NCBI RefSeq assembly: GCF_042180575.1
Contig: NZ_CP170094.1
Span: 3,286,001 to 3,350,000, forward strand
Direction of reading: 5' to 3'
DNA length: 64,000 bases
Origin: Bernardetia sp042180575
GTDB taxonomy: Bacteria; Bacteroidota; Bacteroidia; Cytophagales; Bernardetiaceae
The translations under genes were made by a program, and so were the position numbers. The notes beneath the pieces were generated by a model. It was not told the DNA's origin. It saw only the letters and a program-made list of their open reading frames with translations, and ran no database searches. Shown piece by piece: positions 16,240 through 25,223 of the stretch. Position 1 is the first letter of the stretch; each line of letters starts with the position of its first letter.

Positions 16240-17082
16240 TCAAACCACCTTCAGAAAACCAACAGCTAAAAGTTCTTCTTCACTTTCTTGTCCTTCTTTA
16301 AAAACAGAAATACGATATGTTCCCTTTAGCTCAAAAGATTGTTCGAAAAACGAAAAACGCAGTTCTTTGTCTATAAAAAAAGTTTCTTCTATATATTTTT
16401 GATAAACTCCTTCTTTATTTTGCTTTTCAATAACGACTTTTAAAGATTGTGAATTGAAGGGAATTTCGTCTTTTATAAAAATATAAATTCCTTCTTTTGC
16501 CTTTTCTAATTTGAATGTTTTTTGATGTGAAATTGGGTATTTTTGTTCGTCTAAATCATTACTAAACAAAATTTTTGATTTGTAATGAATCGTAATTTCT
16601 TTAGAAACAAGAATTTTTTTATCAGCATCTGCAATCGAAATTTTATAAACTCCTGCTTGTAGAAACGTGTATTGAAGGGCTGCCCAATTACGTTTTTTAT
16701 TGATATAAATCTTTTTATTATCGTATTCTTCAAAATGTTCTTCAGTAGTACTTTCCTTTTTAGAAACTACTTTTTTATCGATAAAAAGATATAGCTTTGG
16801 GTCTGTAATTTCCGTTTCACTTCTAAACAAAACATACAAAAAACTACCCTCAATAGCATCAATTTTCCATTCATTGCTGGTATAATTTGGGTCTGCAATG
16901 CCGTTTTCATTGTATTTGGCTGTCAGAAAAAGTTCTTGTGCTGATAGAGTAGAAATCAAGAAATAGAAAAATAGAAACCATAAAACACAAAAATAGTCTT
17001 TCTTAAATTTGAGTGTAGAAATTGGTCTATAAATGAAATATAATAAAAAAAGTGTTGAAAAATTCGCTAGAAAGCGATTCAT
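16240..17082 (-). CDS. Exported hypothetical protein with beta-sandwich character
   Basis: A 280-residue protein with an unusually long N-region (residues 1-30) and then a hydrophobic core (FCVLWFLFFYFLISTLSA) with a signal peptidase site after Ala48 and Gln49 as mature N-terminus. The remainder is strand-rich with repeated patterns such as GVYKISIADADKKI and GTYRISVFKEGQE, like the beta-sandwich modules of periplasmic or outer-membrane associated proteins. I do not recognise a family. It is on the minus strand between bshC and the MazG-like gene, with about 150 bases of spacer on each side. Confidence 0.65.
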   Translation of the reverse strand: MNRFLANFSTLFLLYFIYRPISTLKFKKDYFCVLWFLFFYFLISTLSAQELFLTAKYNENGIADPNYTSNEWKIDAIEGSFLYVLFRSETEITDPKLYLFIDKKVVSKKESTTEEHFEEYDNKKIYINKKRNWAALQYTFLQAGVYKISIADADKKILVSKEITIHYKSKILFSNDLDEQKYPISHQKTFKLEKAKEGIYIFIKDEIPFNSQSLKVVIEKQNKEGVYQKYIEETFFIDKELRFSFFEQSFELKGTYRISVFKEGQESEEELLAVGFLKVV

Positions 17083-17150
17083 AAAAGTAGATTATTGAGA
17101 ATAATAGGATAATTTTTTTTAAGCAGATTGATAAAATGTCGTTTTACTAG

Positions 17151-17477
17151 CTATTGTAATTTTTTGTTTTCTTTATGTCTTGTGCTATCTCGCTTTGTTT
17201 TTTTGTCTAAATTTTTCTGTAATGCTTCTGTCAAATTTACGCCTGTTTGATTTGCCAAACAAATAATCACAAAAAGAACATCAGCTAGTTCGTCTGAAAG
17301 CTCTTTGTCTTTATCAGATTCTTTGAAAGACTGTTCCCCATATTTTCGTGCAATAATTCGGGCAACTTCTCCTACTTCTTCGGTTAGCATTGCCATATTG
17401 GTAAGTTCATTGAAATATCGAATTCCGAATTGATTTATCCAATCATCAACTGTTTTTTGAGCTTCTTCTAAAGTCAT
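17151..17477 (-). CDS. MazG-like nucleotide pyrophosphohydrolase
   Basis: A 108-residue all-helical MazG-type protein, starting at ATG 17477 (MTLEEAQKTVDDWINQFG). The metal-binding signature E-E-V-G-E is in MLTEEVGEVARIIARKYG and the second acidic pair in LSDELADVLFVIICLANQTG. Family members hydrolyse nucleoside triphosphates to monophosphate and pyrophosphate, cleaning house of abnormal nucleotides. The longer open frame to 17564 was rejected since it runs through a -7 promoter box and the terminator of hsp20. The C-terminus is basic (KKTKRDSTRHKENKKLQ). Single-gene unit. Confidence 0.88.
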   Translation of the reverse strand: MTLEEAQKTVDDWINQFGIRYFNELTNMAMLTEEVGEVARIIARKYGEQSFKESDKDKELSDELADVLFVIICLANQTGVNLTEALQKNLDKKTKRDSTRHKENKKLQ

Positions 17478-17515
17478 TTTAAAGTTATTTTGTGTGAGAA
17501 TGATAATAAGGATTA

Positions 17516-17523
17516 CAAAAATA
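17516..17523 (-). promoter_or_regulatory. Promoter -7 box of the MazG-like gene
   Basis: On the minus strand the bases read TATTTTTG, a full TAnnTTTG box 38 bases ahead of the ATG at 17477. No clear -33 TTG is present. Confidence 0.4.
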
Positions 17524-17562
17524 GAAGCTATTTGTTTAGGTCTGTTCGAACAAAAATCGAAC

Positions 17563-17588
17563 AAAAAAACCGTTTCAAGGAAACGGTT
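17563..17588 (-). terminator. Rho-independent terminator after hsp20
   Basis: On the minus strand AACCGTTTC and GAAACGGTT form a perfect nine-base-pair stem with a 3-base loop followed by a run of seven T. It is about 110 bases beyond the hsp20 stop codon. Confidence 0.85.
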
Positions 17589-17698
17589 CTTTTGGATTTC
17601 ACAACTTAACTACTGTTGATCTTAAATATTTTGAATATTTTCTAATTATCTATATGTTTTCTGATATTTCGTATCTGTATTTTAGTATTTTTACAAAG

Positions 17699-18166
17699 CT
17701 ACGAAATACTTACTTTTTTCTTGTTAATTACTTCAGCTTTCTTAGGCAAAATGAGTTTTAATATTCCATTTTGGTATGAAGCTGCGATATTTTCGCTATC
17801 TACATTTTTTGGCAGTGTAAATGAGCGTTTGAAAGAAGATGAACGAAACTCACGACGAGTGTAATAATTCTGTTTTTTATCTTCTGAGTCTTCGTTTGAG
17901 CTTTCTTCTTTTTCCTCTTTCATTTCTGCCGAAATAGTAAGTTTATTATCTTCCATTTCGATATTGAATTGGTCTTTTTCAAAACCTGCTGCCGAAACTT
18001 CAATCAAATGTTCATTTTCATTTTCGCTGATATTTACGGCTGGCATCGGAATTTCTGAACCAAACATACTTCTATTACTAGGAAGAAAATCTTGCTCAAA
18101 AAATTCTGCAAAAGATGAAGGCAAAAAAGAGTTGTTTAAATTCTGTTTATATTTTATGAGTGTCAT
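17699..18166 (-). CDS. Small heat shock protein Hsp20
   Basis: A 155-residue alpha-crystallin-type chaperone that binds unfolding proteins and holds them for the ATP-dependent chaperones. The core domain runs from about residue 40 (MPAVNISENENEHLIEVSAA) to the conserved ASYQNGILKLILPK near 130-143. A Glu/Lys/Ser-rich insert (EEKEESSNEDSEDKK) lies in the loop region where dimer contacts occur; it is longer than in many homologues. Cytoplasmic oligomer. It is a single gene with its own terminator; the 325-base upstream region presumably carries heat or stress control, but I could not assign a known operator. Confidence 0.93.
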   Translation of the reverse strand: MTLIKYKQNLNNSFLPSSFAEFFEQDFLPSNRSMFGSEIPMPAVNISENENEHLIEVSAAGFEKDQFNIEMEDNKLTISAEMKEEKEESSNEDSEDKKQNYYTRREFRSSSFKRSFTLPKNVDSENIAASYQNGILKLILPKKAEVINKKKVSIS

Positions 18167-18491
18167 AATAATAAAAATTTAAGTGATTAAGGAATAAATT
18201 AAAAAAAAATTCTTTAAAATAAATGCGACTATTTTATATTATTCTTAGTTGCATTTGACTTATATTATTCAAATTATGAACCAAAAGGCTTTAAAAGCAT
18301 TTTGTGATAAAAATATGACAAATTGACATTTTTTTGTTGTTTTGGTAATAAAAATCAATTTTTTGATATGTCAAAATGACTGTGTCTATTATGCAATCAA
18401 TATGATATATGAAAATTTGATGCCAAAAAATCAATACTGCTTTTTTTAACTTCTCTTTTGGACACTTTCTACACTATTAACAACCTCTACT
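18167..18491. other. Intergenic control region of hsp20
   Basis: AT-rich spacer between hsp20 and mscS. It contains two direct copies of TTATATTATTC (near 18234 and 18261) and scattered TGACA/TGTCA words around 18315-18370 that could be operators; no definite promoter, RNA gene or terminator was recognised. Confidence 0.4.
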
Positions 18492-19373
18492 TCAAATTGT
18501 TTGTTTGTTCTGTTTTTCGGTATCTTGACTTTGACTTAAATGACGATGAGGAACACCCAGTTTTATTCCTTCTTCATCAAAACGATATTTTATATCTCTA
18601 AGCAAATCACAATACATATCAAAAGAAGTAGAAAGGTCTTTTGCCCAAACGCTGGCTCTTATTTTTATTCCTCGTTCGTCCATTCCAGTAGTTCTGACAA
18701 GCACGATAGGTTCTCCTTTTATTTTTTCTTCTAATGTTCTTCCATCTATCTTATTGGGATGTTTTATTGCTTCTTCTTCCATTATTTCCATTGCTTTTTT
18801 CAAATCAGAATCATAATTAATCCAAATTTCCACAAAACGTTGAATAGTAGGGTCTTCTATGGTAGAATTAACAATTACATCACTGCTAATATTAGAGTTT
18901 GGAATAATAATTCGTCTGTTTTCTAGCCCTTTAATCACTGTATGACGTAGCGTAATATCTTCCACAGCTCCAAAATGTGTACCTACAACAAGAATATCTC
19001 CGACACGAAATGGCTTAAACCAAACAATAAAAATTCCACTTACAATATTACTAAAGGCTTGTTGAGAAGCAAAAGCAATAAAAGCAGCGAAAATACTAGC
19101 ACCAGCAAAAAGAGTAACAGCCAGCGCACGTAGTGAAGGAATAGTATAGGTAATAAGTAAAATAGTCAAAATAACGATGATGAAGTTTACACCATTTTTG
19201 AGAAAACGAAGACGAGTAGCATTGTCATAGTCTTTTGATTCTTGAGAGTCAGCAATATTTCTCAAGTGCTTATTAATGGCTGACTTTGCTAAACGAGAAG
19301 CAATTCCTGCAATAATAAGAATCAAAATGATTGTTAGTAAAAGTCCTGTATCGAAAGGAATAATTTTATCCAT
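18492..19373 (-). CDS. MscS-family mechanosensitive ion channel
   Basis: A 293-residue small-conductance mechanosensitive channel. There are about three membrane helices: residues 10-30, 60-80 and the pore helix near 85-115 with the Ala/Gly-rich pattern VTLFAGASIFAAFIAFASQQ, followed by the beta domain signature PFRVGDILVVGTHFGAVEDI and RRIIIPNSNI. The remaining residues form the cytoplasmic vestibule. It opens under membrane tension to release solutes after osmotic downshock. Length is near E. coli MscS. The C-terminal tail is polar (SQSQDTEKQNKQ). It is a single gene on the minus strand. Confidence 0.93.
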   Translation of the reverse strand: MDKIIPFDTGLLLTIILILIIAGIASRLAKSAINKHLRNIADSQESKDYDNATRLRFLKNGVNFIIVILTILLITYTIPSLRALAVTLFAGASIFAAFIAFASQQAFSNIVSGIFIVWFKPFRVGDILVVGTHFGAVEDITLRHTVIKGLENRRIIIPNSNISSDVIVNSTIEDPTIQRFVEIWINYDSDLKKAMEIMEEEAIKHPNKIDGRTLEEKIKGEPIVLVRTTGMDERGIKIRASVWAKDLSTSFDMYCDLLRDIKYRFDEEGIKLGVPHRHLSQSQDTEKQNKQTI

Positions 19374-19512
19374 GGAATAAATTCAGAAGTCATATATATG
19401 AAGTTAGAAATAAATACAAAGATAGAATGAAAATACAATTTATCCATAGAGTTATGGAAGAAAAAAGAGAATGAAAATATATTTTACTGTTTATCTAAAT
19501 ATTATTGTTTTA

Positions 19513-19932
19513 TCAAAAACTACTTATGGAATCTTTACTAAATAAAGTTTTTCTAAACTCATTTGGCTTTTTATCATTGAGTAGTTCTAACCCTCCTTTT
19601 AACTTCATTATTTCTGCAAAGTGTTCTTCTCGTTTTTGATACTGTATTTTGTTGGTATAAGTAGTAATAAGCATAATTTCGAAAGGAGTATCTTCACTAG
19701 AATCCATCAAAAAAAGCTCAAAAGAATTGATATATTCTTTTTCTAAAGCCATTTCTCTCAAGACTTTCCAGTTTTTTTGATAATAAAAAATAGCTTCTTC
19801 TTTGTTGTTATTTACTATCTGGACAAAATCAATAGTTGATAGTTTTTTAGTATTTTTTGTTCTGCTAGTTTTGATACTTGTACAACCAAATATCAAAAAA
19901 AGTAAGAATATAAATATTGACTTATTTTTCAT
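19513..19932 (-). CDS. Hypothetical lipoprotein
   Basis: A 139-residue protein with a lipoprotein signal peptide: hydrophobic residues 5-15 and the lipobox IFGC with Cys17 as the predicted lipid-bearing residue. The mature part is mixed alpha/beta and charged; no family is recognised. It lies 12 bases after the TonB receptor gene on the same strand, so it is almost surely in the same transcript and may be an outer-membrane or periplasmic partner of that receptor. Confidence 0.72.
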   Translation of the reverse strand: MKNKSIFIFLLFLIFGCTSIKTSRTKNTKKLSTIDFVQIVNNNKEEAIFYYQKNWKVLREMALEKEYINSFELFLMDSSEDTPFEIMLITTYTNKIQYQKREEHFAEIMKLKGGLELLNDKKPNEFRKTLFSKDSISSF

Positions 19933-19944
19933 AGCCTTTTTTGA

Positions 19945-22242
19945 TTAAAACTTCCAATTAAATCCCAAATTCCATCTCAAAGGGTCTTGTGGAACACCTA
20001 CAAAAGAGGTTACATTGGGTAGTGAGGCATTATAATAACGAGCATCTAATAAATTTTTAATACGAACAAAAACAGTAAATTTTTCTTTGATATTATAACC
20101 TGCATACAATGAAGCTATCCAAAAAGGGTCATTACCAAGAGGATTTCCTGCATCATCTTTGAATGTGGTGTGATAACTTGTACTTCTATACAAAACGGAA
20201 GGTGTAAAATCAAAGTTTTTGTAAGAAAATTCACCCATTAGTCGTAGTGTGTGCATAGCACTAAGGGGAAGTTGTCCTCCATTAAGTTTTCCATCAGAAT
20301 AAGAGTAAGCTAGATTTGTATGCACTTTCCAATCTCCAAATTTTTGATGATAAATAGCTTGAAAAGTTCCTCCATAAGTGGTTGCACTTCCTTGATTTAC
20401 AGATACTTCAGCAGCGCCAACATCAATACCTTTAAAGGTCTGACCTGATTGAATAACATCTACAATCAAATCTGTAAGTGTATTATGATACACATCAGCA
20501 CCAAAACGAAGATTAGTTACAGGAGCATAAGAAGCATTGACTTCAAATGTTCGATTTCTTTCTGGACGTAATTGTGGATTAGGTAAGTGATAAAAAGGCA
20601 AGGCAAAACCAGTAACTTGATTGTTATCATTAGTAACAGGTATAAAATCGCCAAAATGTTGAAATGTTTTTTGATTAGAAGGAGCTAAAAAAGCCTCTCC
20701 ATATAAAAGTTTGATATTGAATTTTGCATCAGGCGAAAAAACAAGACCTACACGAGGATTAAAAGCACCTTCATAACGAGTATTATAATCATAACGAGTT
20801 CCCAAAGTCATATACAAACGGTCTGCAAAACTGGTTTTGAACTGTGCATAAACACCATAGTTTTGATATTCTGTCCAATAAAAATTTTGAAAAATAGTCA
20901 AATCATTTCCTGAAGAATCTAAGACATTGGTACCAATATAGTATTGTTGAGATGAAAATTCAGGAATATTTCCATTGTATGGGTTGGGTAAATCACCTGT
21001 TTGTGGAAGTGCCTTTGCATTTTGATAAAGAACACCAAAAGTAAGATTAGTTTTTTCTGTAAAATAATATTGAAATTGTTGGTCAAACTGAAAAGTAGAT
21101 TCAGAAGCATACTTATATCCCTTTTGATAGCTAGAATAGACATTTTCAAAATTTGAATCTTCATCTACAGTAAAGTGATTGAAAGACGCAATCGTTCTGA
21201 AATAAAACTTGTCTATCGTTCTTTGAAAAGAAGTATAAATATTTGTCAGATTTGTACCATATTTAATGTCTTTTTTGAATAATGTATATTCTGGACGATT
21301 GGCAACAGAAGTTGAATGTGTTTGTTGATGATGTGTAAAACCTACCGTAAAATTTTCTCCAACACCTATTTTTGCACCTACATTATAGGCTTGTGTAGGC
21401 ATTGCGAAAGGCTCAATTTCTACTGTTCGTGTTACATCAGGTACAAACTGACTTGCCAAAACTTCTCCGTTAGTTTGATAACGATTGATATACCAATCAA
21501 AATCTTCTTTATAAAATTCTGGAAAATTAGGTTCGGCAGAATAATACTGTTTTCCATAAATCATTACTGAAATATCTTTTATTGCTGCACCTGCTACAAA
21601 CGAATTATCGGCTGTATTGAATCTACCAAAAGAAGAATTTATTTCTGCCCCTTTTATTTCTGCTCCATTTTTGGTAATAATATTTATAATTCCTGAAAAA
21701 GCATCTGCACCATAAAGAGCCGAAGCAGGACCCAAAATAACCTCAATTTGTTTGGCGTGATAAATAGCAAAGTTATGCTGAACAGGATGCAAAACTCCTG
21801 TAATAGAGCTGATTCTGATTCCGTCTTGCAAAATTACAAAACGTTCATTTCCTCCAATTCCACGAATAGAATAATAACTATTTGTATAAGTATTTGCTTT
21901 TTGTTGGATTTCAATTTCTGGAATATCTCCCAAAACATCCTCCAAAGAAGTATAACCTCGCTGTCTGATTTGTTCTTCTGTAACGACATAAATTGTTGCT
22001 GGTGCAGTTCCTATACGCTCTACACTTCTACTTGCTGTCATTACTCGTGCATTTGACCATAGATTTTCATAATCGACTTCTTCATCTAAAAGCTCTTGCA
22101 AAGAAGACTCAAATGAATGTCGCATGGTAGAGTCTGGAGCAGCTACATTACCTTGTTGCACATTATCTTGACTATAAGAAAAATTTATTTTTGCAAAAAA
22201 AACAAGGATGCAAAAAGTAAAAAAATAATAAATTCTATTCAT
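19945..22242 (-). CDS. TonB-dependent outer-membrane receptor
   Basis: A 765-residue receptor. Signal peptide (MNRIYYFFTFCILVFFAKIN) with cleavage after Ser24 and Gln25 as mature N-terminus. A plug domain follows (residues about 65-180: APATIYVVTEEQIRQRGYTS, SIRGIGGNERFVILQDG, GPASALYGADAFSGIINI) and then a 22-stranded beta barrel ending in the outer-membrane C-terminal Phe (NLGFNWKF). It lacks the N-terminal carboxypeptidase-like domain of SusC proteins, so it resembles siderophore, vitamin or metal receptors; the ligand is unknown. The start was set at ATG 22242 rather than the TTG four codons upstream. The ISAs1 element lies only 120 bases upstream. Confidence 0.92.
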   Translation of the reverse strand: MNRIYYFFTFCILVFFAKINFSYSQDNVQQGNVAAPDSTMRHSFESSLQELLDEEVDYENLWSNARVMTASRSVERIGTAPATIYVVTEEQIRQRGYTSLEDVLGDIPEIEIQQKANTYTNSYYSIRGIGGNERFVILQDGIRISSITGVLHPVQHNFAIYHAKQIEVILGPASALYGADAFSGIINIITKNGAEIKGAEINSSFGRFNTADNSFVAGAAIKDISVMIYGKQYYSAEPNFPEFYKEDFDWYINRYQTNGEVLASQFVPDVTRTVEIEPFAMPTQAYNVGAKIGVGENFTVGFTHHQQTHSTSVANRPEYTLFKKDIKYGTNLTNIYTSFQRTIDKFYFRTIASFNHFTVDEDSNFENVYSSYQKGYKYASESTFQFDQQFQYYFTEKTNLTFGVLYQNAKALPQTGDLPNPYNGNIPEFSSQQYYIGTNVLDSSGNDLTIFQNFYWTEYQNYGVYAQFKTSFADRLYMTLGTRYDYNTRYEGAFNPRVGLVFSPDAKFNIKLLYGEAFLAPSNQKTFQHFGDFIPVTNDNNQVTGFALPFYHLPNPQLRPERNRTFEVNASYAPVTNLRFGADVYHNTLTDLIVDVIQSGQTFKGIDVGAAEVSVNQGSATTYGGTFQAIYHQKFGDWKVHTNLAYSYSDGKLNGGQLPLSAMHTLRLMGEFSYKNFDFTPSVLYRSTSYHTTFKDDAGNPLGNDPFWIASLYAGYNIKEKFTVFVRIKNLLDARYYNASLPNVTSFVGVPQDPLRWNLGFNWKF

Positions 22243-22361
22243 AATCAATGGCAATTTTTAGGAAAAAGAAGTAGTAATAGAGTGTGTGAAATTAAAAGGG
22301 AAACTTCCACGTATCAAATTACTCATAACTAACCTTTTTTCAAAATTATGTTGGGTAAAAT

Positions 22362-23537
22362 CAGACTAAACGCACTATTAAATGAACATTTTGGTAAAAA
22401 GTTGTTCAGCATAGCTTGTATTCCAATTAATTTTATTCATCATTTTTTTAGTGCTAAGTTTAGTTTCATACATTTTAGCAGCATTTAGTATTATTTTTCT
22501 GACTAGTGCTAAATTATGAACTGAATTGTCTTTTCGGTTTCTTTTTTCGTCTTCTTTTAAAATAACGTCTAGTTGCCAATGTAATTTATTTTCTATTGCC
22601 CAATGCCCTCTAGCTAATTTATAGGCTTGTTTTGCACTCAAATTTTTAATACTTGAGATATAATAGCGTATATGTTCTCCTCGTAATGAGCTATTTGTAG
22701 TTAATTTTATTAAAGTTACTAAACCTAACCAATTAGCTAGATTTTCTATCCATTTACAGTTTGAACTTACCTCTACTTTATATTCTACTACTTGATTAGC
22801 ACTTGCTGACCAATCTTGTGTCTCAAATATATCATCAGCCTTTTCTACTTTAAAAGTAAGCTCTGTTTGCTCTAAAAGATGTTTTTGGTTTCCTTTTAGG
22901 GCTAAAAAATAATCTCCTTCTTTCTCTATAATCTGTTGAGCAATCGCTTGTTGTGTTCCCATAGCATCTAAAGAAACAACATATCCTTTCAAATAAAGCA
23001 TTCCTAAAAGAGCTGGAATAGCCGTAATTTCATTACTTTTTTCTTCTACTTGAACCTGTCCTAAACTCAAACCTAGTTCACTAGCAACAGCACTAACTAA
23101 ATAAATCCCCGTTTTACTACCCCGAAGAGCTTTTCCATCCACACTAATTTGCTGATAAGGTAAACCTAAATCTTTAATGCAAGCTGAAATCCAATCCATA
23201 AAACAACTATTAAAAAAAGCACTATCTAAGTGTAAAAAAACTCTACGTATAGTATCATGGGAAGGAATTCCGTTAGGCAAACGTAGAAAATTTTGTAAAA
23301 ATTCCTTTTTCTCAATACCAAAATCGGCTATTTCTTCATAACCATCTGCACCATGAAAAATAGCACATACACTTAAAAGCAAAATATCCTGCAAATTGTG
23401 CAAGTAATTTTTATTTTGCCTACGAAAATCAGGAACTTCTGATAAATAAGAGCTTAAACTGACCATAAAAGAGAAAAAATTAAAAGTGAGAACGAAAATT
23501 AACTCTTTTTTATTAATTTTATAGTGCGTTTAGTCTG
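22362..23537 (-). mobile_element. ISAs1-family insertion sequence
   Basis: A 1176-bp element bounded by perfect 17-bp inverted repeats CAGACTAAACGCACTAT (22362-22378 and 23521-23537). The flanks GGTAAAAT and AGTAAATT resemble each other at six of eight positions but are not a clean target duplication, which suggests a later deletion or recombination at one side. It stands 35 bases from the second ISL3 element. Confidence 0.9.
22378..23466 (-). CDS. ISAs1-family transposase (H-repeat type)
   Basis: A 362-residue transposase with the N-terminal associated domain (SEVPDFRRQNKNYLHNLQDI, IFHGADGYEEIADFG) and the DDE domain: Asp in SVDGKALRGSKT, Asp in YVVSLDAMGTQQAIA followed by DYFLALKGNQ, and Glu in RGHWAIENKLHWQLDV with the DNSVHNLALVRKI tail. 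All expected motifs are intact, so it is probably functional. The stop codon lies in the left inverted repeat. Confidence 0.94.
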   Translation of the reverse strand: MVSLSSYLSEVPDFRRQNKNYLHNLQDILLLSVCAIFHGADGYEEIADFGIEKKEFLQNFLRLPNGIPSHDTIRRVFLHLDSAFFNSCFMDWISACIKDLGLPYQQISVDGKALRGSKTGIYLVSAVASELGLSLGQVQVEEKSNEITAIPALLGMLYLKGYVVSLDAMGTQQAIAQQIIEKEGDYFLALKGNQKHLLEQTELTFKVEKADDIFETQDWSASANQVVEYKVEVSSNCKWIENLANWLGLVTLIKLTTNSSLRGEHIRYYISSIKNLSAKQAYKLARGHWAIENKLHWQLDVILKEDEKRNRKDNSVHNLALVRKIILNAAKMYETKLSTKKMMNKINWNTSYAEQLFTKMFI

Positions 23538-23572
23538 AGTAAATTTAAAAAAATAGAATTCTTAAAAAAAAT

Positions 23573-24827
23573 GGTTCTTCCGACAATTTAGCGATAATTT
23601 CTTAATTTAGCCTTTCTATGGATACTAACACAATAGCAATTTTATTAGGTTTTTCAGATTTTTCAGTAACGAAAATAGAATCTTCTCCACTTCGCTTAAC
23701 TATTTATGGAGAAAGTAATTTAGCCGATTCTATTTGTCCTAATTGCTTGAAAAAGTGCAATAAAGTGACTTCTACTTCAGAACGTATTGTTCGTGACCGA
23801 AATATTTTAGACAAAGAGGTTTATTTACACTTAACTTCTCGTCAATTTCATTGTCAAGATTGTACTCGTTACTTTCAAGAAGTTTTTAGTTTTGTTTCTA
23901 AGCAAAAAAATCAAACTCATCGTTTGGAAAAATATCTTTATTTATGTTTGAAAGATAGCAGTTTCAAAGAAGTAGCTATCCGAGAAAACATACTTTGGGA
24001 TGTTTTAGATGGTATTTTTAAAACCTATAGTAAACGTGAGATAAAAAAACACCTAGATTATTTTCCTCGACGTTTAGGTATTGATGAATTTGCTTACAAA
24101 AAAGGAAAAAAGGAATATGCTGTTGTTTTAGTAGATTTAGATACAGGTCAAGTTTGGGATATTTTAGAATACCGTAATAAAGAGTATTTAAAAGCCTATT
24201 TTTTATCCAAAGGCGAAGTTTTTTGTACTAGTATAGAAGTATTTTCTTGTGATATGTGGGAGGGATTTTCAAATACAGCAAAAGAAGTATTTCCTAACGC
24301 TGATGTAGTAATAGATCGCTTTCATTTTTTTCAGCATTGTAATAAAGTGCTAGATAGCATTCGTAAAGAATTACGACGAAAAGATGATAAAAACGTTCAT
24401 TTCAAGCAAATAAAATGGCTTTTATACAAGGCATGGAAAGACCTTACTTATAAAGAAAGACGAGTTTTACTTAAAGCGTTTAGGTTTAGCTCAACGCTTA
24501 GACAGGTGTATTTTATGAAAGTGGAATTACAAAATATATTTAATACTGATTTGAGTAAACAAGAAGCTAAAAAACTACTAGACCAATGGATAGAAGAAGC
24601 TCAAAAAATAAATCATAAGGCTCTAAATAGATTTATAAATACGTTTAATTCTTGGAAAAATGATATTATTAATTTCTTCAAAGATAGATATTCTAACGGA
24701 ATAGTAGAGGGAATTAATAATAAAATTAAGACCCTCAAAAGGAGTGGGTATGGGTTTAGAAACTTTCAAAATTTTAGATTGAGAATGATAGTCAAATTCA
24801 TATAATCGCTAAAAAGTCGGAAGAGCC
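23573..24827 (+). mobile_element. Second ISL3-family insertion sequence
   Basis: A 1255-bp element with 23-bp inverted repeats GGTTCTTCCGACAATTTAGC... at 23573-23595 and GGCTCTTCCGACTTTTTAGC... read inward from 24827 (20 of 23 identical). It is flanked by a perfect 8-bp direct repeat AAAAAAAT (23565-23572 and 24828-24835). The insertion cuts a minus-strand membrane-protein gene whose 5' end remains at 24828-25067. Confidence 0.93.
23618..24805 (+). CDS. ISL3-family transposase (second type)
   Basis: A 395-residue ISL3 transposase. It has an N-terminal zinc finger (CPNCLKKCNKV and FHCQDCTRYF), a helix-turn-helix region and the DDE residues: Asp in LGIDEFAYKKGKKEY, Asp in VVIDRFHFFQH and Glu in NGIVEGINNKIKTLKR, with GYGFRNFQNFRLRM at the end. 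Complete and probably active. The last codons run into the right inverted repeat. It differs from the 13.3-kb transposase in the finger and in spacing, so two ISL3 lineages are present. Confidence 0.94.
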   Translation: MDTNTIAILLGFSDFSVTKIESSPLRLTIYGESNLADSICPNCLKKCNKVTSTSERIVRDRNILDKEVYLHLTSRQFHCQDCTRYFQEVFSFVSKQKNQTHRLEKYLYLCLKDSSFKEVAIRENILWDVLDGIFKTYSKREIKKHLDYFPRRLGIDEFAYKKGKKEYAVVLVDLDTGQVWDILEYRNKEYLKAYFLSKGEVFCTSIEVFSCDMWEGFSNTAKEVFPNADVVIDRFHFFQHCNKVLDSIRKELRRKDDKNVHFKQIKWLLYKAWKDLTYKERRVLLKAFRFSSTLRQVYFMKVELQNIFNTDLSKQEAKKLLDQWIEEAQKINHKALNRFINTFNSWKNDIINFFKDRYSNGIVEGINNKIKTLKRSGYGFRNFQNFRLRMIVKFI

Positions 24828-25067
24828 AAAAAAATCAGTAAAAAAGGAAAACCCAACGCCCAAGCAATATAAGGCTGAGAATCTATTTGTATAAAACGTA
24901 TAATTCAAAACTAAATTTTCAGCCGTTTTGAGATATTGTACTGAATCATGTGTCTGTGCTACTCCTTTATAAGTACTCCAAATTTGAAAAATAAGAAGAA
25001 TCAAAAAACCAATCAAAAAACGAATTTTTGAGTTAGAATCTAATTTTTTTTGAAAATGGTAAAGCAT
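24828..25067 (-). pseudogene. 5' fragment of a membrane protein cut by the ISL3 element
   Basis: From ATG 25067 the minus strand encodes 80 residues up to the insertion point: a basic start, a membrane helix (IRFLIGFLILLIFQIWSTY), then THDSVQYLKTAENLVLNYTF and a second hydrophobic part. The Asp-Ser-x-x-Tyr after the first helix is like the active-site loop of GT-C type membrane glycosyltransferases, though this is a weak clue. The frame enters the IS and ends. On the far side of both IS elements I see no continuation, so the 3' part is lost. Dead gene. Confidence 0.7.
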
Positions 25068-25223
25068 AAATTAAAATATCGAATAGGAAGCAAAACAAAA
25101 TGAAAAAAACAATGCTGTAAAATACGTTCCTTTTTTGTAAATTGCCTATCAAATTTAGCCAGTATCAAAAAATAATAGCAAAATATAAAGAGTTAAACAC
25201 TACTCTTTCTTCTTTATAATAAC

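Noticed and set aside
17478..17564. N-terminal extension of the MazG-like protein by 29 codons.
   Set aside because: It would run from the hsp20 terminator through a -7 promoter box and adds sequence foreign to the family; ATG 17477 begins the conserved helix.
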